Made by a program: the position numbers and the translations under genes. DNA of 64,000 nucleotides from QHXM01 sp032160165 (lineage in GTDB: Bacteria > Acidobacteriota > Blastocatellia > Pyrinomonadales > Pyrinomonadaceae), in NCBI GenBank assembly GCA_032160165.1, contig JAVHWA010000173.1:1-64000 (forward strand), read 5' to 3'. The first letter of the stretch is position 1, and each line of letters opens with the position of its first letter. The notes below the pieces were generated by a model. It had not been told where the DNA came from. It was given only the letters and a program-made list of their open reading frames with translations, and ran no database searches. This document shows, in pieces, positions 48,484 through 57,511 of the stretch.

Positions 48484-50199
48484 ATGCTTGAGAAAGATGT
48501 GAACGAGGAAGGGTTTCGCTCGCTTGTTCTGAGCGATGACCGCTATAGGCCTTTTGAAGGATTGAACCCCGAACATGAAGGGGAAGCTGTCGCAACCGGC
48601 AAGCTGGAAGACGTGCTGCAAAAGCTGGATGAGGCAACTCTCACAGAGGCAGGGCCGGAAGCCCTACTGCTGGAAGATGTCAGCGCGGGGGCCGAAGAGA
48701 GCAGCGAAGGCTTTAATGATGACGAGCTTGATCTGTCGGCCGGTGAGGAAGACAAGGCCAGTGATCCGGTTCGAATGTATCTTCGGCAAATGGGTCGTGT
48801 TCCCCTCTTGACGCGCGAACAGGAAGTCTCGATTGCCAAGCGGATCGAGAACGGACAGATCCGAGCGAACAGAGTTATCGCGCGATCGCCGATCGCAATT
48901 GCCGAGTTGGTTAAGGTCGGCACCGACCTTGAAGCCGGCAAGCTGAGCGTTCGCGAAGTCGTTAATCTATCTGATCAGACGGAAGTCGACGAGCTGGAAG
49001 ATAGAGGAGAAGAGTACCTTCGTCTTACGCTCGAGGGCATGGAGAAGATCTGCGCGAGATTTAATCATGGTCAAAAAGAGTGGGACCGATTACGCGCGGA
49101 ACAGAAACTGACCAGGGGCAAGAAATCAAAGAAACTTCTTCGATTAAGACGCAAGGTTGCGCGCACGCGACTCGACATCGCGCGAGAAATCGGACATCTC
49201 AGCTTGCGAGAAGAGTCGCGGCAACGTCTGATCAGCGCTGTGGCCGGCTATTACAAAGATTTGCGGGTTGTCGAGCGGGAAATTGAGAAGTTGACGGAGA
49301 AGCTGGGCAAGAAGCGAATCAAACCGGACGATGCGAAGGAATTCAAACGCCAGATCAGCGCCGGGAAACGTCGGATCAAAGAGATCGAGGGCGATGCGCT
49401 GCTGACCGCTGTGGAGATCAAGCGCGCGTATCAGTCGATCGCGATAAACGAGGCACAGACAACTGAAGCCAAACGCGAGATGACAGAAGCCAATCTCCGT
49501 CTGGTGGTCTCGATCGCAAAGAAGTACGTCAACCGAGGCTTGCAGTTCCTGGATCTGATTCAGGAAGGGAACATCGGCTTGATGAAGGCCGTCGACAAAT
49601 TTGAATGGCGGCGCGGCTACAAGTTTTCGACCTATGCGACATGGTGGATTCGTCAGGCCATCACTCGGGCCATTGCGGACCAGGCAAGGACGATCCGCAT
49701 TCCGGTGCACATGATCGAAACCATCAATAAGCTGGTCAAGACTTCTCGGGCACTGGTGCAGGAGTTGGGGCGCGAGCCGACTAACGAAGAGATCGCGCAC
49801 CGGGTGGATATGCCGGTCGCCAAGGTTCGCAGCGTCTTTAAGATGGCGCAGCAGCCCGTTTCGCTCGAGACTCCCATTGGTGAGGAAGAAGACTCGCACC
49901 TCGGTGATTTCATCGAGGACAAGTCCCGGGTTAACCCGGCGGATTCTGTGGTGGCTACGAATTTGCGAGAAGTCACAGATGAAGTGCTTGCGACTCTAAG
50001 CCCACGTGAAGAGAAAGTCATCAAGATGAGATTTGGTCTTGGCGCGCAGGGCGAGGAACATACGCTGGAAGAGGTTGGCGAAGACTTCTCGGTAACGCGT
50101 GAACGTATTCGGCAGATCGAAGCTAAGGCGCTCAGGAAATTGCGTCATCCTTCGCGCGCGCGTTTGCTGAAGGCTTTCCTTGAGAGCTCACAGCAGTAA
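48484..50199 (+). CDS. rpoD: Principal sigma factor RpoD
   Basis: A 571-residue group 1 sigma-70 factor. Region 1.2 starts at about 96 (DPVRMYLRQMGRVPLLTREQ). A non-conserved basic insert lies near 220-310. Region 2 is complete (QFLDLIQEGNIGLMKAVDKF, EWRRGYKFSTYATWWIRQAI), with region 3 and region 4 (EEVGEDFSVTRERIRQIEAK). The N-terminal 95 residues are acidic and do not show the usual region 1.1 pattern. I chose Met 48484 (AGAGGTG upstream); the frame is open back to an ATG at 48376. Confidence 0.95.
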   Translation: MLEKDVNEEGFRSLVLSDDRYRPFEGLNPEHEGEAVATGKLEDVLQKLDEATLTEAGPEALLLEDVSAGAEESSEGFNDDELDLSAGEEDKASDPVRMYLRQMGRVPLLTREQEVSIAKRIENGQIRANRVIARSPIAIAELVKVGTDLEAGKLSVREVVNLSDQTEVDELEDRGEEYLRLTLEGMEKICARFNHGQKEWDRLRAEQKLTRGKKSKKLLRLRRKVARTRLDIAREIGHLSLREESRQRLISAVAGYYKDLRVVEREIEKLTEKLGKKRIKPDDAKEFKRQISAGKRRIKEIEGDALLTAVEIKRAYQSIAINEAQTTEAKREMTEANLRLVVSIAKKYVNRGLQFLDLIQEGNIGLMKAVDKFEWRRGYKFSTYATWWIRQAITRAIADQARTIRIPVHMIETINKLVKTSRALVQELGREPTNEEIAHRVDMPVAKVRSVFKMAQQPVSLETPIGEEEDSHLGDFIEDKSRVNPADSVVATNLREVTDEVLATLSPREEKVIKMRFGLGAQGEEHTLEEVGEDFSVTRERIRQIEAKALRKLRHPSRARLLKAFLESSQQ

Positions 50200-50217
50200 G
50201 CGAACTCGATCAGCTAA

Positions 50218-50272
50218 GCAGAAACGACGAGAGGCAGGAAACTGAATGTTTCCTGCCTCTCGTCGTTTCTGC
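50218..50272. terminator. 25-bp perfect hairpin between rpoD and glmS
   Basis: Positions 50218-50242 are exactly complementary to 50248-50272 around a five-base loop TGAAT. Each arm includes ACGACGAGAGGCAGGAAAC or its complement. It lies between two convergent genes and can serve both, although there is no long T run on either side. Confidence 0.88.
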
Positions 50273-50300
50273 GGTTGACTGAGCGTGTGTTCGGAGAGTT

Positions 50301-52163
50301 CTACTCAACAGTCACTGATTTGGCCAGATTGCGCGGTTGGTCCACGTCGCAGCCGCGCCGTACAGCTATATGGTAAGCGAGCAGTTGCAGGGGAATGACG
50401 GCCAGGATCGGCGTCAGCAGGTCGCTTGCCGGCGGGATCTCAATGATGTGGTCAGAGACCAGAGATGACATCGAATCTCCCTCCGTCAGCACTGACAGCA
50501 CGACCCCCTCTCGCGCTTTGACCTCGACTATGTTCGAGTGCGTTTTCTCGTATCGAATCTCGGAAGCGCGGTTCCCGTCTTCGCGTGTGTTTATAAAGAC
50601 GACCGGAAGTCTTTCATCGATCAGCGCGTTTGGCCCGTGCTTCATCTCTCCCGCTGGATAACCCTCAGCATGTATATACGAAATCTCTTTTAGTTTTAGA
50701 GCGCCTTCTAACGCCACCGGGAAGTTAATCCCACGGCCGAGATAAAGGAAGTCAGTAGAGCGGAAAAACTCTTTCGAAAGCTCTTCAACGTTGTCGGACT
50801 CGTTCAATAGATGCTCGATCTTTACCGGGAGCTCCGCCAACTGCTGGGCGTGATGCTTCGCCTGATCTTCCTCGAGCACTCCTCGAAGCTGTCCCAGGTA
50901 AAGGCCAAAGAGGTAGAGCGCGATCATCTGCGATGTAAATGCTTTGGTTGAAGCGACGCCGATCTCAGGCCCTGCGTGCGTCAGGATTGTGCCGTCCGCT
51001 TCCCGCATGATCATCGAGCCCTGAACGTTACAAATTGCGAGGACCTTCGCCCCAAGCTCCTTTGCTTCGCGTAGCGCGGCGATGGTGTCAGCCGTTTCGC
51101 CCGATTGCGAAATGACCAGCAGTAGGGTGTCTTCATTGAGGACCGGGCCGCGGTATCTGAACTCGGATGCATAGTCAACATCCACCGAGATTCGCGCCAG
51201 CTGCTCGATCATGTATTTTCCCGCGAGGCCGGCGTGCCAACTGGTGCCGCAAGCTGCGATCTTGATTGAGGTGAAGCGTTTGAAATCAGCCTCCGTAATA
51301 TTTTTCATCTCATCAAGAAACACGCGTCCCGTGTCGAGAGAAATCCGCCCCTGGACCGTATCGCGCACTGCTCTCGGCTGCTCGTAAATCTCCTTGAGCA
51401 TGAAGTGCTTGAAGCCACCCTTCTCCGCCATGATCGGATCCCAGGTGATTCGTTGCTGGACGGGCTCGACAGAGTTTCCATCGAAATCGGTGACGCGAAC
51501 AGCATCGCGAGTAAGAACCGCGATCTCCCCATCGCCGAGAAAGAAGATATCTCGAGTGTGTTGAAGAATGGGTGGAATATCGGAAGCAACGAAGTACTCG
51601 CCATCACCTAGGCCGATAACTACCGGCGGGCCCTGGCGAACAGCAATAATAGTGTCCGGCTCGTCGGCATTAATGATCGAAAGGGCAAAGATTCCGTGCA
51701 GGTCTGAAACCGCACGGCGGACGGCTTTTTCGAACGAATCTCCCGCAGAGAGATACTCTTCGATTAAGTGGGCCACTACTTCTGTGTCGGTTTCTGTGAC
51801 GAAGCGATGATCGCTCTTGCGCAAGCGATCTTTCAGTTGGAGATAGTTCTCGATAATTCCGTTATGGACCACCACCACTCTGCCGGTGCAGTCGCGATGC
51901 GGGTGCGCATTCTCTTCGGTCGGGCGGCCATGGGTTGCCCAGCGGGTATGACCAATACCATACGTCCCGTCCAGCGGCGATAGGCGTATTGCCTCTTCGA
52001 GATTTCTAAGTTTTCCCTCGGCGCGACGAATCTCGAGATCATGATGCTCGTCGACCACGGCGATGCCGGCCGAATCGTATCCGCGATACTCAAGTTTCCG
52101 CAGTCCGTCTATGATAACGGGAACGACCTGCTTATTGCCGACGTAACCAACAATCCCACACAT
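50301..52163 (-). CDS. glmS: Glutamine-fructose-6-phosphate aminotransferase
   Basis: A 620-residue enzyme making glucosamine-6-phosphate. The N-terminal nucleophile Cys2 is in MCGIVGYVGNK; glutaminase motifs HTRWATHG and HPHRDCTGRVVVVHNGIIEN follow. Two SIS domains lie near 295-430 and 465-600 (ISQSGETADTIAALREAKEL). The C-terminus PRNLAKSVTVE is the normal end. AAGGAG precedes the start. No GlmS ribozyme is evident in the 70-base leader. It is downstream of glmU and yvcK. Confidence 0.98.
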   Translation of the reverse strand: MCGIVGYVGNKQVVPVIIDGLRKLEYRGYDSAGIAVVDEHHDLEIRRAEGKLRNLEEAIRLSPLDGTYGIGHTRWATHGRPTEENAHPHRDCTGRVVVVHNGIIENYLQLKDRLRKSDHRFVTETDTEVVAHLIEEYLSAGDSFEKAVRRAVSDLHGIFALSIINADEPDTIIAVRQGPPVVIGLGDGEYFVASDIPPILQHTRDIFFLGDGEIAVLTRDAVRVTDFDGNSVEPVQQRITWDPIMAEKGGFKHFMLKEIYEQPRAVRDTVQGRISLDTGRVFLDEMKNITEADFKRFTSIKIAACGTSWHAGLAGKYMIEQLARISVDVDYASEFRYRGPVLNEDTLLLVISQSGETADTIAALREAKELGAKVLAICNVQGSMIMREADGTILTHAGPEIGVASTKAFTSQMIALYLFGLYLGQLRGVLEEDQAKHHAQQLAELPVKIEHLLNESDNVEELSKEFFRSTDFLYLGRGINFPVALEGALKLKEISYIHAEGYPAGEMKHGPNALIDERLPVVFINTREDGNRASEIRYEKTHSNIVEVKAREGVVLSVLTEGDSMSSLVSDHIIEIPPASDLLTPILAVIPLQLLAYHIAVRRGCDVDQPRNLAKSVTVE

Positions 52164-52231
52164 AAAATCTCCTTGACCTTTCCCAGTACCACTCTGGACG
52201 ACCAGATATTCGGTTCTAATGTTTGGCTTTG

Positions 52232-53719
52232 CTATTCAGATTTAGCGGTGATCGCTGTTTCGCTGGCTGTGTCGCCGTCCGTTTTTCCGCCCGTCTCGCT
52301 TTCGACATCGAGACGCTTCTTGACCTTGGCGGGTACTCCGGCCACCAGAGTGTTGGGCGGTACGTCTTTGGTGACTACCGAGCCCGCGCCAGTCACTGAG
52401 TTCCGCCCCACGCGCACGGGCGCAACCAGCATAGTGTCCGATCCGATCTTAACGCCGTCTTCGATCACCGTTTCATGCTTGTTCTTTCCATCATAGTTAC
52501 AGGTGATGGTACCGGCGCCGATATTCGTTTTCTCGCCCACCGTTGCATCGCCCAAATAAGTGAGATGCATTGCCTTGGAACTGGTTCCCAATATGGACTT
52601 CTTCATCTCGACGAAATTACCGATCATCGAGCCCTGTTCAAGTTTCGAGTTCATGCGCATATGGGCAAACGGCCCAACCGTACAGTTGTCGCCGATCTCG
52701 CTTTCGACGATCAAGCAATGGTCTTTGATTGTGACGCCGTTGCCAATCCTGGAATCCGTTACTCGGGTACCGGGCCGGATCTCGCAGTCGTCGCCGATCT
52801 CCGTCTTGCCTTCCAGGTGGACGCCGGGATGGATAACGCAGTCGCGGCCGATGTGAACGTCTGCGCTTATGTAGGTGTGTGCCGGATCTATGAACGTAAC
52901 CCCGCTTTCCAACATCAGGCGACGGAGTGTTCGCTGTCGCAGAATGCGTTCAAATTCTGCCAGCTCCACTCGCGTGTTGATTCCCGAGAACTCTCGCGGG
53001 TCCGAGTGAAGAAAGATACTTACGTCCTCGCCATCCGCACGCAGAATCCCGGGAACATCAGTTAAGTAGTATTCCTCCTGTGCGTTGGCGGGCTGGACCC
53101 GTTCAAGTGCGCGAAAGAGCGGACGCGTCTCAAAACAATAGATGCCTGCGTTGATTTCGTGGACCTGTCGCTCTTCTGGTGTCGCGTCTCGGTGCTCCAC
53201 GATTTTCTGAAAACGTCCTTCGTCGTCGCGGATGATCCGGCCATAGCCGGTCGGATCGTCGAGTCGAAGCGTCAATAAGGTGCAGGCAGCGCCGCGCCCC
53301 CGATGGGAACGGTGCTGCTGGATCAGCGCACCGAGAGTTTCCGCACGCATCAGCGGAACATCGCCAGAAAGAATCAGCAGAGTCGAATCCGCATCTTTGA
53401 ATGCCAATCGGGCCGCTGCCACCGCATCGCCGGTCCCGCGTTGCTCGCTCTGCATGATGAAGACAGCGTCGTGCTCATCCAACTCCGTGCGGACGGCAGC
53501 TTCGACTTCAGCAGCTTGGTGGCCGACAATGACGTGGATTGGACGAGAAGTGATCGCGGCCGCGGTCCGGCAGACGTGAGTGATAAGCGGTCTCCCACCC
53601 AGCTTGTGAAGCACTTTGGCCGTGCGCGAGCGCATGCGAGTTCCAAGTCCGGCGGCGAGAATCAATACGTCAATTGGTAGGGGTGCATCCTGGGCGGGGA
53701 CTTGCGTTTGTTTCTCCAT
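52232..53719 (-). CDS. glmU: Bifunctional GlcNAc-1-P uridyltransferase / GlcN-1-P acetyltransferase
   Basis: A 495-residue enzyme for the last two steps of UDP-GlcNAc synthesis. The N-terminal uridyltransferase has VLILAAGLGTRMRSRTAKVL (about 18-37). The C-terminal left-handed beta-helix acetyltransferase has hexapeptide repeats and GAGTITCNYDGKNKHETVI. About 35 residues extend past the usual end and are Thr/Glu/Lys-rich. The start at 53719, five bases after the yvcK stop, is preferred to longer frames that would overlap yvcK. Confidence 0.97.
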   Translation of the reverse strand: MEKQTQVPAQDAPLPIDVLILAAGLGTRMRSRTAKVLHKLGGRPLITHVCRTAAAITSRPIHVIVGHQAAEVEAAVRTELDEHDAVFIMQSEQRGTGDAVAAARLAFKDADSTLLILSGDVPLMRAETLGALIQQHRSHRGRGAACTLLTLRLDDPTGYGRIIRDDEGRFQKIVEHRDATPEERQVHEINAGIYCFETRPLFRALERVQPANAQEEYYLTDVPGILRADGEDVSIFLHSDPREFSGINTRVELAEFERILRQRTLRRLMLESGVTFIDPAHTYISADVHIGRDCVIHPGVHLEGKTEIGDDCEIRPGTRVTDSRIGNGVTIKDHCLIVESEIGDNCTVGPFAHMRMNSKLEQGSMIGNFVEMKKSILGTSSKAMHLTYLGDATVGEKTNIGAGTITCNYDGKNKHETVIEDGVKIGSDTMLVAPVRVGRNSVTGAGSVVTKDVPPNTLVAGVPAKVKKRLDVESETGGKTDGDTASETAITAKSE

Positions 53720-53723
53720 AAAA

Positions 53724-54758
53724 TCAGAGCCGGACCAGGGTCGGGCGGGACCGCGCATGCTCGCAGCAATCACTGACCACGCGCGCGAGCTTATCTGGAT
53801 TGTGCCGGACTTTCTCTCCTTCGTCCAGAAGGTCTGCGCGAATGACCTCAGTCTCCTGACTGAACTCCTTCTCAAACATGTGATTTTGCATCCCGATCTG
53901 ATGCGCGCCGTCCGCAGCGTAAAGCTCAGCCTGCTCGGTAGTGATCAGCCGATCATTGAGAATTACGAAGTCGAATGCGATCTCCGGAGCGTAACTCTTG
54001 ACCGTCTCGAGATGTTGGCGCGCGGTGTAGCCGTCGGTTTCGCCGGGCTGTGTCATCAGGTTGCAGATGAAAATTTTGATGGCGCGCGCGGTGCCGATGG
54101 CATGGGCGACGCGTGCCACCAGCAGGTTTGGCAAGATGCTTGTGTATAGCGAGCCGGGACCGAGCGTTATTACATCGGCGTCGCGGATTGCCGCTAGTGT
54201 TTCAGGCAGGGGCAGACACTGCTCGGGCTCCAACCGAAGGCGACGGATGGGAGTAGATGACGCGGTGATTTGGGTCTCGCCGCGCGCCTCAGTGCCGTCT
54301 TCCAGCTCGGCGACCAGCCGTACGTCGTTAATAGTGGCGGGATAAATGCGACCTTTGCTCGCAAGCACCTCTGAAGACAAGCGAACCGCCTCCACGAAAT
54401 CGCCCGTCACCTCGGTCAATGCCGCCAGGAAAAGATTGCCGAAACTGTGGCCACCGAGTTCTCCCGATCCACGAAAGCGATATCTGAATAATCTGGAGAG
54501 AAGCGTCGAATCCTCTGAAAGCGCGACCATACAGTTTCGAATGTCGCCGGGAGGCAACATCTGCAGCTCGTCACGCAGGCGCCCCGAACTCCCTCCATCA
54601 TCCGATACCGTAACGATGGCTGAGAGCGCTTCCAGCCAGAAGGCCTCTCGATCGCGGGGGTCGACTAGTTGCTTGAGCCCGGCGAGCAGGGTCGACAGGC
54701 CGGTGCCGCCCCCGATTGCCACGAGTTTCAGTCCGTCTTGATAGTGCGCGATTGACAA
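53724..54758 (-). CDS. yvcK: YvcK/GlmR-type gluconeogenesis factor
   Basis: A 344-residue CofD-like protein. It opens LVAIGGGTGLSTLLAGLKQL, then SAIVTVSDDGGSSGRLRDEL, MLPPGDIRNCMVALSE, LGPGSLYTSILPNLLV and CNLMTQPGETDGYT. In Bacillus and Listeria this protein binds UDP-GlcNAc and adjusts its synthesis by acting on GlmS. Here it is encoded directly before glmU and glmS. That is strong context for the same role. Confidence 0.95.
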   Translation of the reverse strand: MSIAHYQDGLKLVAIGGGTGLSTLLAGLKQLVDPRDREAFWLEALSAIVTVSDDGGSSGRLRDELQMLPPGDIRNCMVALSEDSTLLSRLFRYRFRGSGELGGHSFGNLFLAALTEVTGDFVEAVRLSSEVLASKGRIYPATINDVRLVAELEDGTEARGETQITASSTPIRRLRLEPEQCLPLPETLAAIRDADVITLGPGSLYTSILPNLLVARVAHAIGTARAIKIFICNLMTQPGETDGYTARQHLETVKSYAPEIAFDFVILNDRLITTEQAELYAADGAHQIGMQNHMFEKEFSQETEVIRADLLDEGEKVRHNPDKLARVVSDCCEHARSRPTLVRL

Positions 54759-54887
54759 CTCTTCGATGACCTTTCCTGGACGACGGCCTCTACATCGCCC
54801 ACAACTCGAATCATATCTGAAAGGCGAAGGCTTTCAAAGCATTACTATTGCGCGCAGGAATTAGGTGATATCTGATTGAGGGGAGGG

Positions 54888-55868
54888 TTAGCGCGGGGCA
54901 AATACCATACGTTCAAACTCAGGCTCATTCCTGAGAGTCGTGAGGTCTGGATCGTGCTGTGCGCGTAATCGCAAAGTCGCCTGCAGCTCAAGCGCACGCT
55001 GCAGCGATTCGAGGGCCGTATCTATCGAACCCAATCGGGACCGCGTCGCGGCCAGTCCATAGTGGATATGTGCTGCCAAAGGCTCTCGCTTTAACGCCCT
55101 TTCGAACATCTCCTGAGCGGCGACATATTCTCCACGGTTCAGTTCGATCACTCCACGGTCGTACAGTGAGTCTGCATCGCGTGGCAGAGAGCTTTCCGTC
55201 CGCAAGCGCGACTCCGAGACTGCGAGGTAGGTCCGGGCGCGTGCTGTCACTTCTGACACTGCATGGTACTTCTCGATCAATGCCCTGAATTGCGAGCGCG
55301 CCTCAGCAAAGCGACCTCGCGCAAATTCTTTGTGGGCCTTTTCAAACGCGCGCAGAGCGGCAGCTTCATCCTGCGTAGGCTTTCGTGGCGGAGGAGGCGG
55401 TGCGACCGGCCGGCGCGGCAGGACAGAGACGGGCCGTTTCACTGGTTGTGTTTTGGATTTTCGTACTGATGAAGTACGGAGCGAGCTTGGTTTCGTCGCT
55501 ACCTTCGTTGCCGTTGCGGGCCGGCGGACAGCTGCCTTCGGCTTGGCCTTGATGGATTTGGCCTTGGGTCGCGCCGTGGATGCTTTGGCCAAGGTCCGCT
55601 TTGGAGCCGCTGGCTTGCGCGAAGGCGCTGCCTTCGCCGGTTTACGTTTTGCCGCAGCAGACTTTGGTACCGCAACCGAACCTGACTTCGCAGTTGATTT
55701 AGGGGCCTTACGCGCAGGTGCTTTCTCAGAGCTCGAACGCTTCACCAGTGGCTTCGGGCGTGCGGACTTGCCCGCCAGCGTACGGTTCTTTGCGGACGTC
55801 GAGGAATACTGACGCGAGGGAGGACGGGAGGGAGTTCGTTTCACGCCCTTAACGATAGGATCGCTCAT
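54888..55868 (-). CDS. Histone-H1-like Lys/Ala/Pro tail fused to TPR domain
   Basis: A 326-residue protein. Residues 1-165 are low-complexity Lys/Ala/Pro/Arg/Ser (for example AAKRKPAKAAPSRKPAAPKR), as in bacterial histone-H1-like or AlgP-like proteins. They end in a Pro run, APPPPPRKP. Residues about 168-326 are three or four TPR units (ALRAFEKAHKEFARGRFAEA, GVIELNRGEYVAAQEMFERA, HYGLAATRSRLGSIDTALES). The tail could bind DNA, RNA or anionic polymer; the TPR part binds proteins. No family name is certain. Confidence 0.8.
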   Translation of the reverse strand: MSDPIVKGVKRTPSRPPSRQYSSTSAKNRTLAGKSARPKPLVKRSSSEKAPARKAPKSTAKSGSVAVPKSAAAKRKPAKAAPSRKPAAPKRTLAKASTARPKAKSIKAKPKAAVRRPATATKVATKPSSLRTSSVRKSKTQPVKRPVSVLPRRPVAPPPPPRKPTQDEAAALRAFEKAHKEFARGRFAEARSQFRALIEKYHAVSEVTARARTYLAVSESRLRTESSLPRDADSLYDRGVIELNRGEYVAAQEMFERALKREPLAAHIHYGLAATRSRLGSIDTALESLQRALELQATLRLRAQHDPDLTTLRNEPEFERMVFAPR

Positions 55869-56244
55869 GCGAAGTACCTGATTTCCAAAGGACTGCCTGA
55901 CATTGCGGGAGCAGCCGCCGAAACGGTGTCCAGCTTACCATAGCTCCTCACCTAAATCAACGCCATACACGGTTTAGGGTGATAGAAAGCGGCCGCAGCG
56001 TTAAATTCTGAAGGTTGATGTGCCAACAAAGAAAAACGCTTGAAGTCATTTCACTCGCCGTGATAGAGTGCTTAACTAGGTCGCGGCGCCATAGCCCATC
56101 ATCGCACGCGACCGGTGCGCGAAGGTGCGGGCGCGCTAATAACCTTTTAACTCTTTGACTTAAGATCTCTGCAAAGGGTATCGGGTCGCTGCGCTTCTGA
56201 CCTTCCCATCTCGCCCGCTTCCACAACAACAGAAAGTTGTACTG
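55869..56244. other. Divergent intergenic region before the roadblock-MglA genes
   Basis: A 376-base non-coding interval between divergent genes. A possible plus-strand promoter is TTGACT near 56156 with a weak -10 element 18 bases later. A short GC-rich palindromic stretch (CGCACGCGACCGGTGCGCG) lies near 56105. No RNA gene is recognised. Confidence 0.4.
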
Positions 56245-56730
56245 ATGGCAGACACTCCTATCATAATGCGCGAGCAGCAATACCACCAGATCAAGGCTGT
56301 GTTGGCAAAGCTGCGCCTGGACTCTTCGGCCCGAGTAGCATTTCTCGTTGATAAGGATGGTCAGCAAATCGCTGTGCACGGTGATGTCGGTAGTCTGGAC
56401 ACAACCAGTCTGGCCTCGCTGGCCGCGGGTAATGTTGCGGCCACGACGGGCATGGCCCAGCTAATTGGAGAAAAAGAGTTTCCGACGCTCTCTCACGAAG
56501 GGGAACGTGAAAGCATACATATCACGGTTATCGGTCGGATGTTGCTTGTGGTTGTATTCGACGAACATTCAAGCCTCGGACTTATTAAACTGAGGGTAAA
56601 GCAGGCTTCAGGCGAACTGGCATCGATCTTTGACGAGATCATTCGCGAGTCGGCGAGGAAGTCTGCTGACGAACCGTCGCTGTTCGCCGAAATTACAGAC
56701 GAAGATATCGACAGCTTGTTCAGTTCATAG
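56245..56730 (+). CDS. Roadblock/LC7 (MglB-like) GTPase regulator
   Basis: A 161-residue roadblock/LC7 protein: AKLRLDSSARVAFLVDKDGQ, then DTTSLASLAAGNVAATTGMA, IHITVIGRMLLVVVFDEHSS and LGLIKLRVKQASGELASIF. In Myxococcus the MglB roadblock protein is the GTPase-activating partner of MglA. This gene is 60 bases upstream of an mglA gene, so the same pairing is likely. The extended C-terminus is acidic (FAEITDEDIDSLFSS). Confidence 0.92.
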   Translation: MADTPIIMREQQYHQIKAVLAKLRLDSSARVAFLVDKDGQQIAVHGDVGSLDTTSLASLAAGNVAATTGMAQLIGEKEFPTLSHEGERESIHITVIGRMLLVVVFDEHSSLGLIKLRVKQASGELASIFDEIIRESARKSADEPSLFAEITDEDIDSLFSS

Positions 56731-56790
56731 GCCGTAAGACCTGATTGCTGTAGCGACTGTCGCGCACCTACCGGTTCTGTCGTTAATCAT

Positions 56791-57375
56791 ATGACGTTCA
56801 TCAACTACGCATCTCGAGAAATCAATTGCAAGATCGTTTACTACGGGCCAGGACTGTGCGGCAAGACGACCAACCTGCAATACATATTCGACTCCACTGC
56901 TCCCCAGTCGAAAGGAAAGTTGATTAGCCTCGCTACTGAGACGGACCGTACGCTTTTCTTTGATTTCATGCCACTCGAGCTGGGTACCGTGCGCGGCTTT
57001 AAGACTCGATTCCATCTCTATACAGTTCCGGGCCAGGTCTTTTACGATGCCTCGCGCAAACTGATCCTGAAAGGCGTCGACGGGGTCGTGTTCGTCGCTG
57101 ACTCACAGGAAGAGCGCATGGACGCGAATATCGAATCGCTTTACAACCTCGAAGAGAACCTTCACACGCAGGGATACGAGTTAGCGAACCTTCCTTACGT
57201 CCTCCAGCTCAACAAGCGAGATTTGCCAAACGTAATCCCCGTTCCCGACCTCACCACCGAGCTCCATCGCAAAGCGGAACCCGTCATCGAAGCTGTCGCC
57301 TCCACCGGGGTCGGCGTCTTCGATACGCTCAAAGCTGTTGCGAAGCAGGTCTTGACTGAACTCCGCAAGAGCTAA
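56791..57375 (+). CDS. mglA: MglA-type small Ras-like GTPase
   Basis: A 194-residue GTPase that sets cell polarity in motile Myxobacteria. P-loop YYGPGLCGKTTNLQYIF (about 16-32), switch II YTVPGQVFYDASRK (MglA-type, with TVPGQ in place of DTAGQ), and NKRD base motif near 145. The P-loop contains the Leu-Cys typical of MglA. It follows a roadblock gene. Motility or pilus genes are not in the window, so its output here is unknown. Confidence 0.96.
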   Translation: MTFINYASREINCKIVYYGPGLCGKTTNLQYIFDSTAPQSKGKLISLATETDRTLFFDFMPLELGTVRGFKTRFHLYTVPGQVFYDASRKLILKGVDGVVFVADSQEERMDANIESLYNLEENLHTQGYELANLPYVLQLNKRDLPNVIPVPDLTTELHRKAEPVIEAVASTGVGVFDTLKAVAKQVLTELRKS

Positions 57376-57511
57376 TACGCCTCATCCATCGATCGTCTTT
57401 ATGCCCCCACAGGGTTTGTTCCGATTTTTGACCGCCCGAAGCACACCTCTCAATCAGCCCCATCCCATTCTCTCGGATTCCACCTCATTACCCCGAGTCG
57501 AGGCGCAACTA

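Noticed and set aside
52164..52231. GlmS ribozyme or riboswitch in the glmS leader
   Set aside because: The gap to glmU is under 70 bases, too short for the ribozyme fold, and no conserved core is visible.
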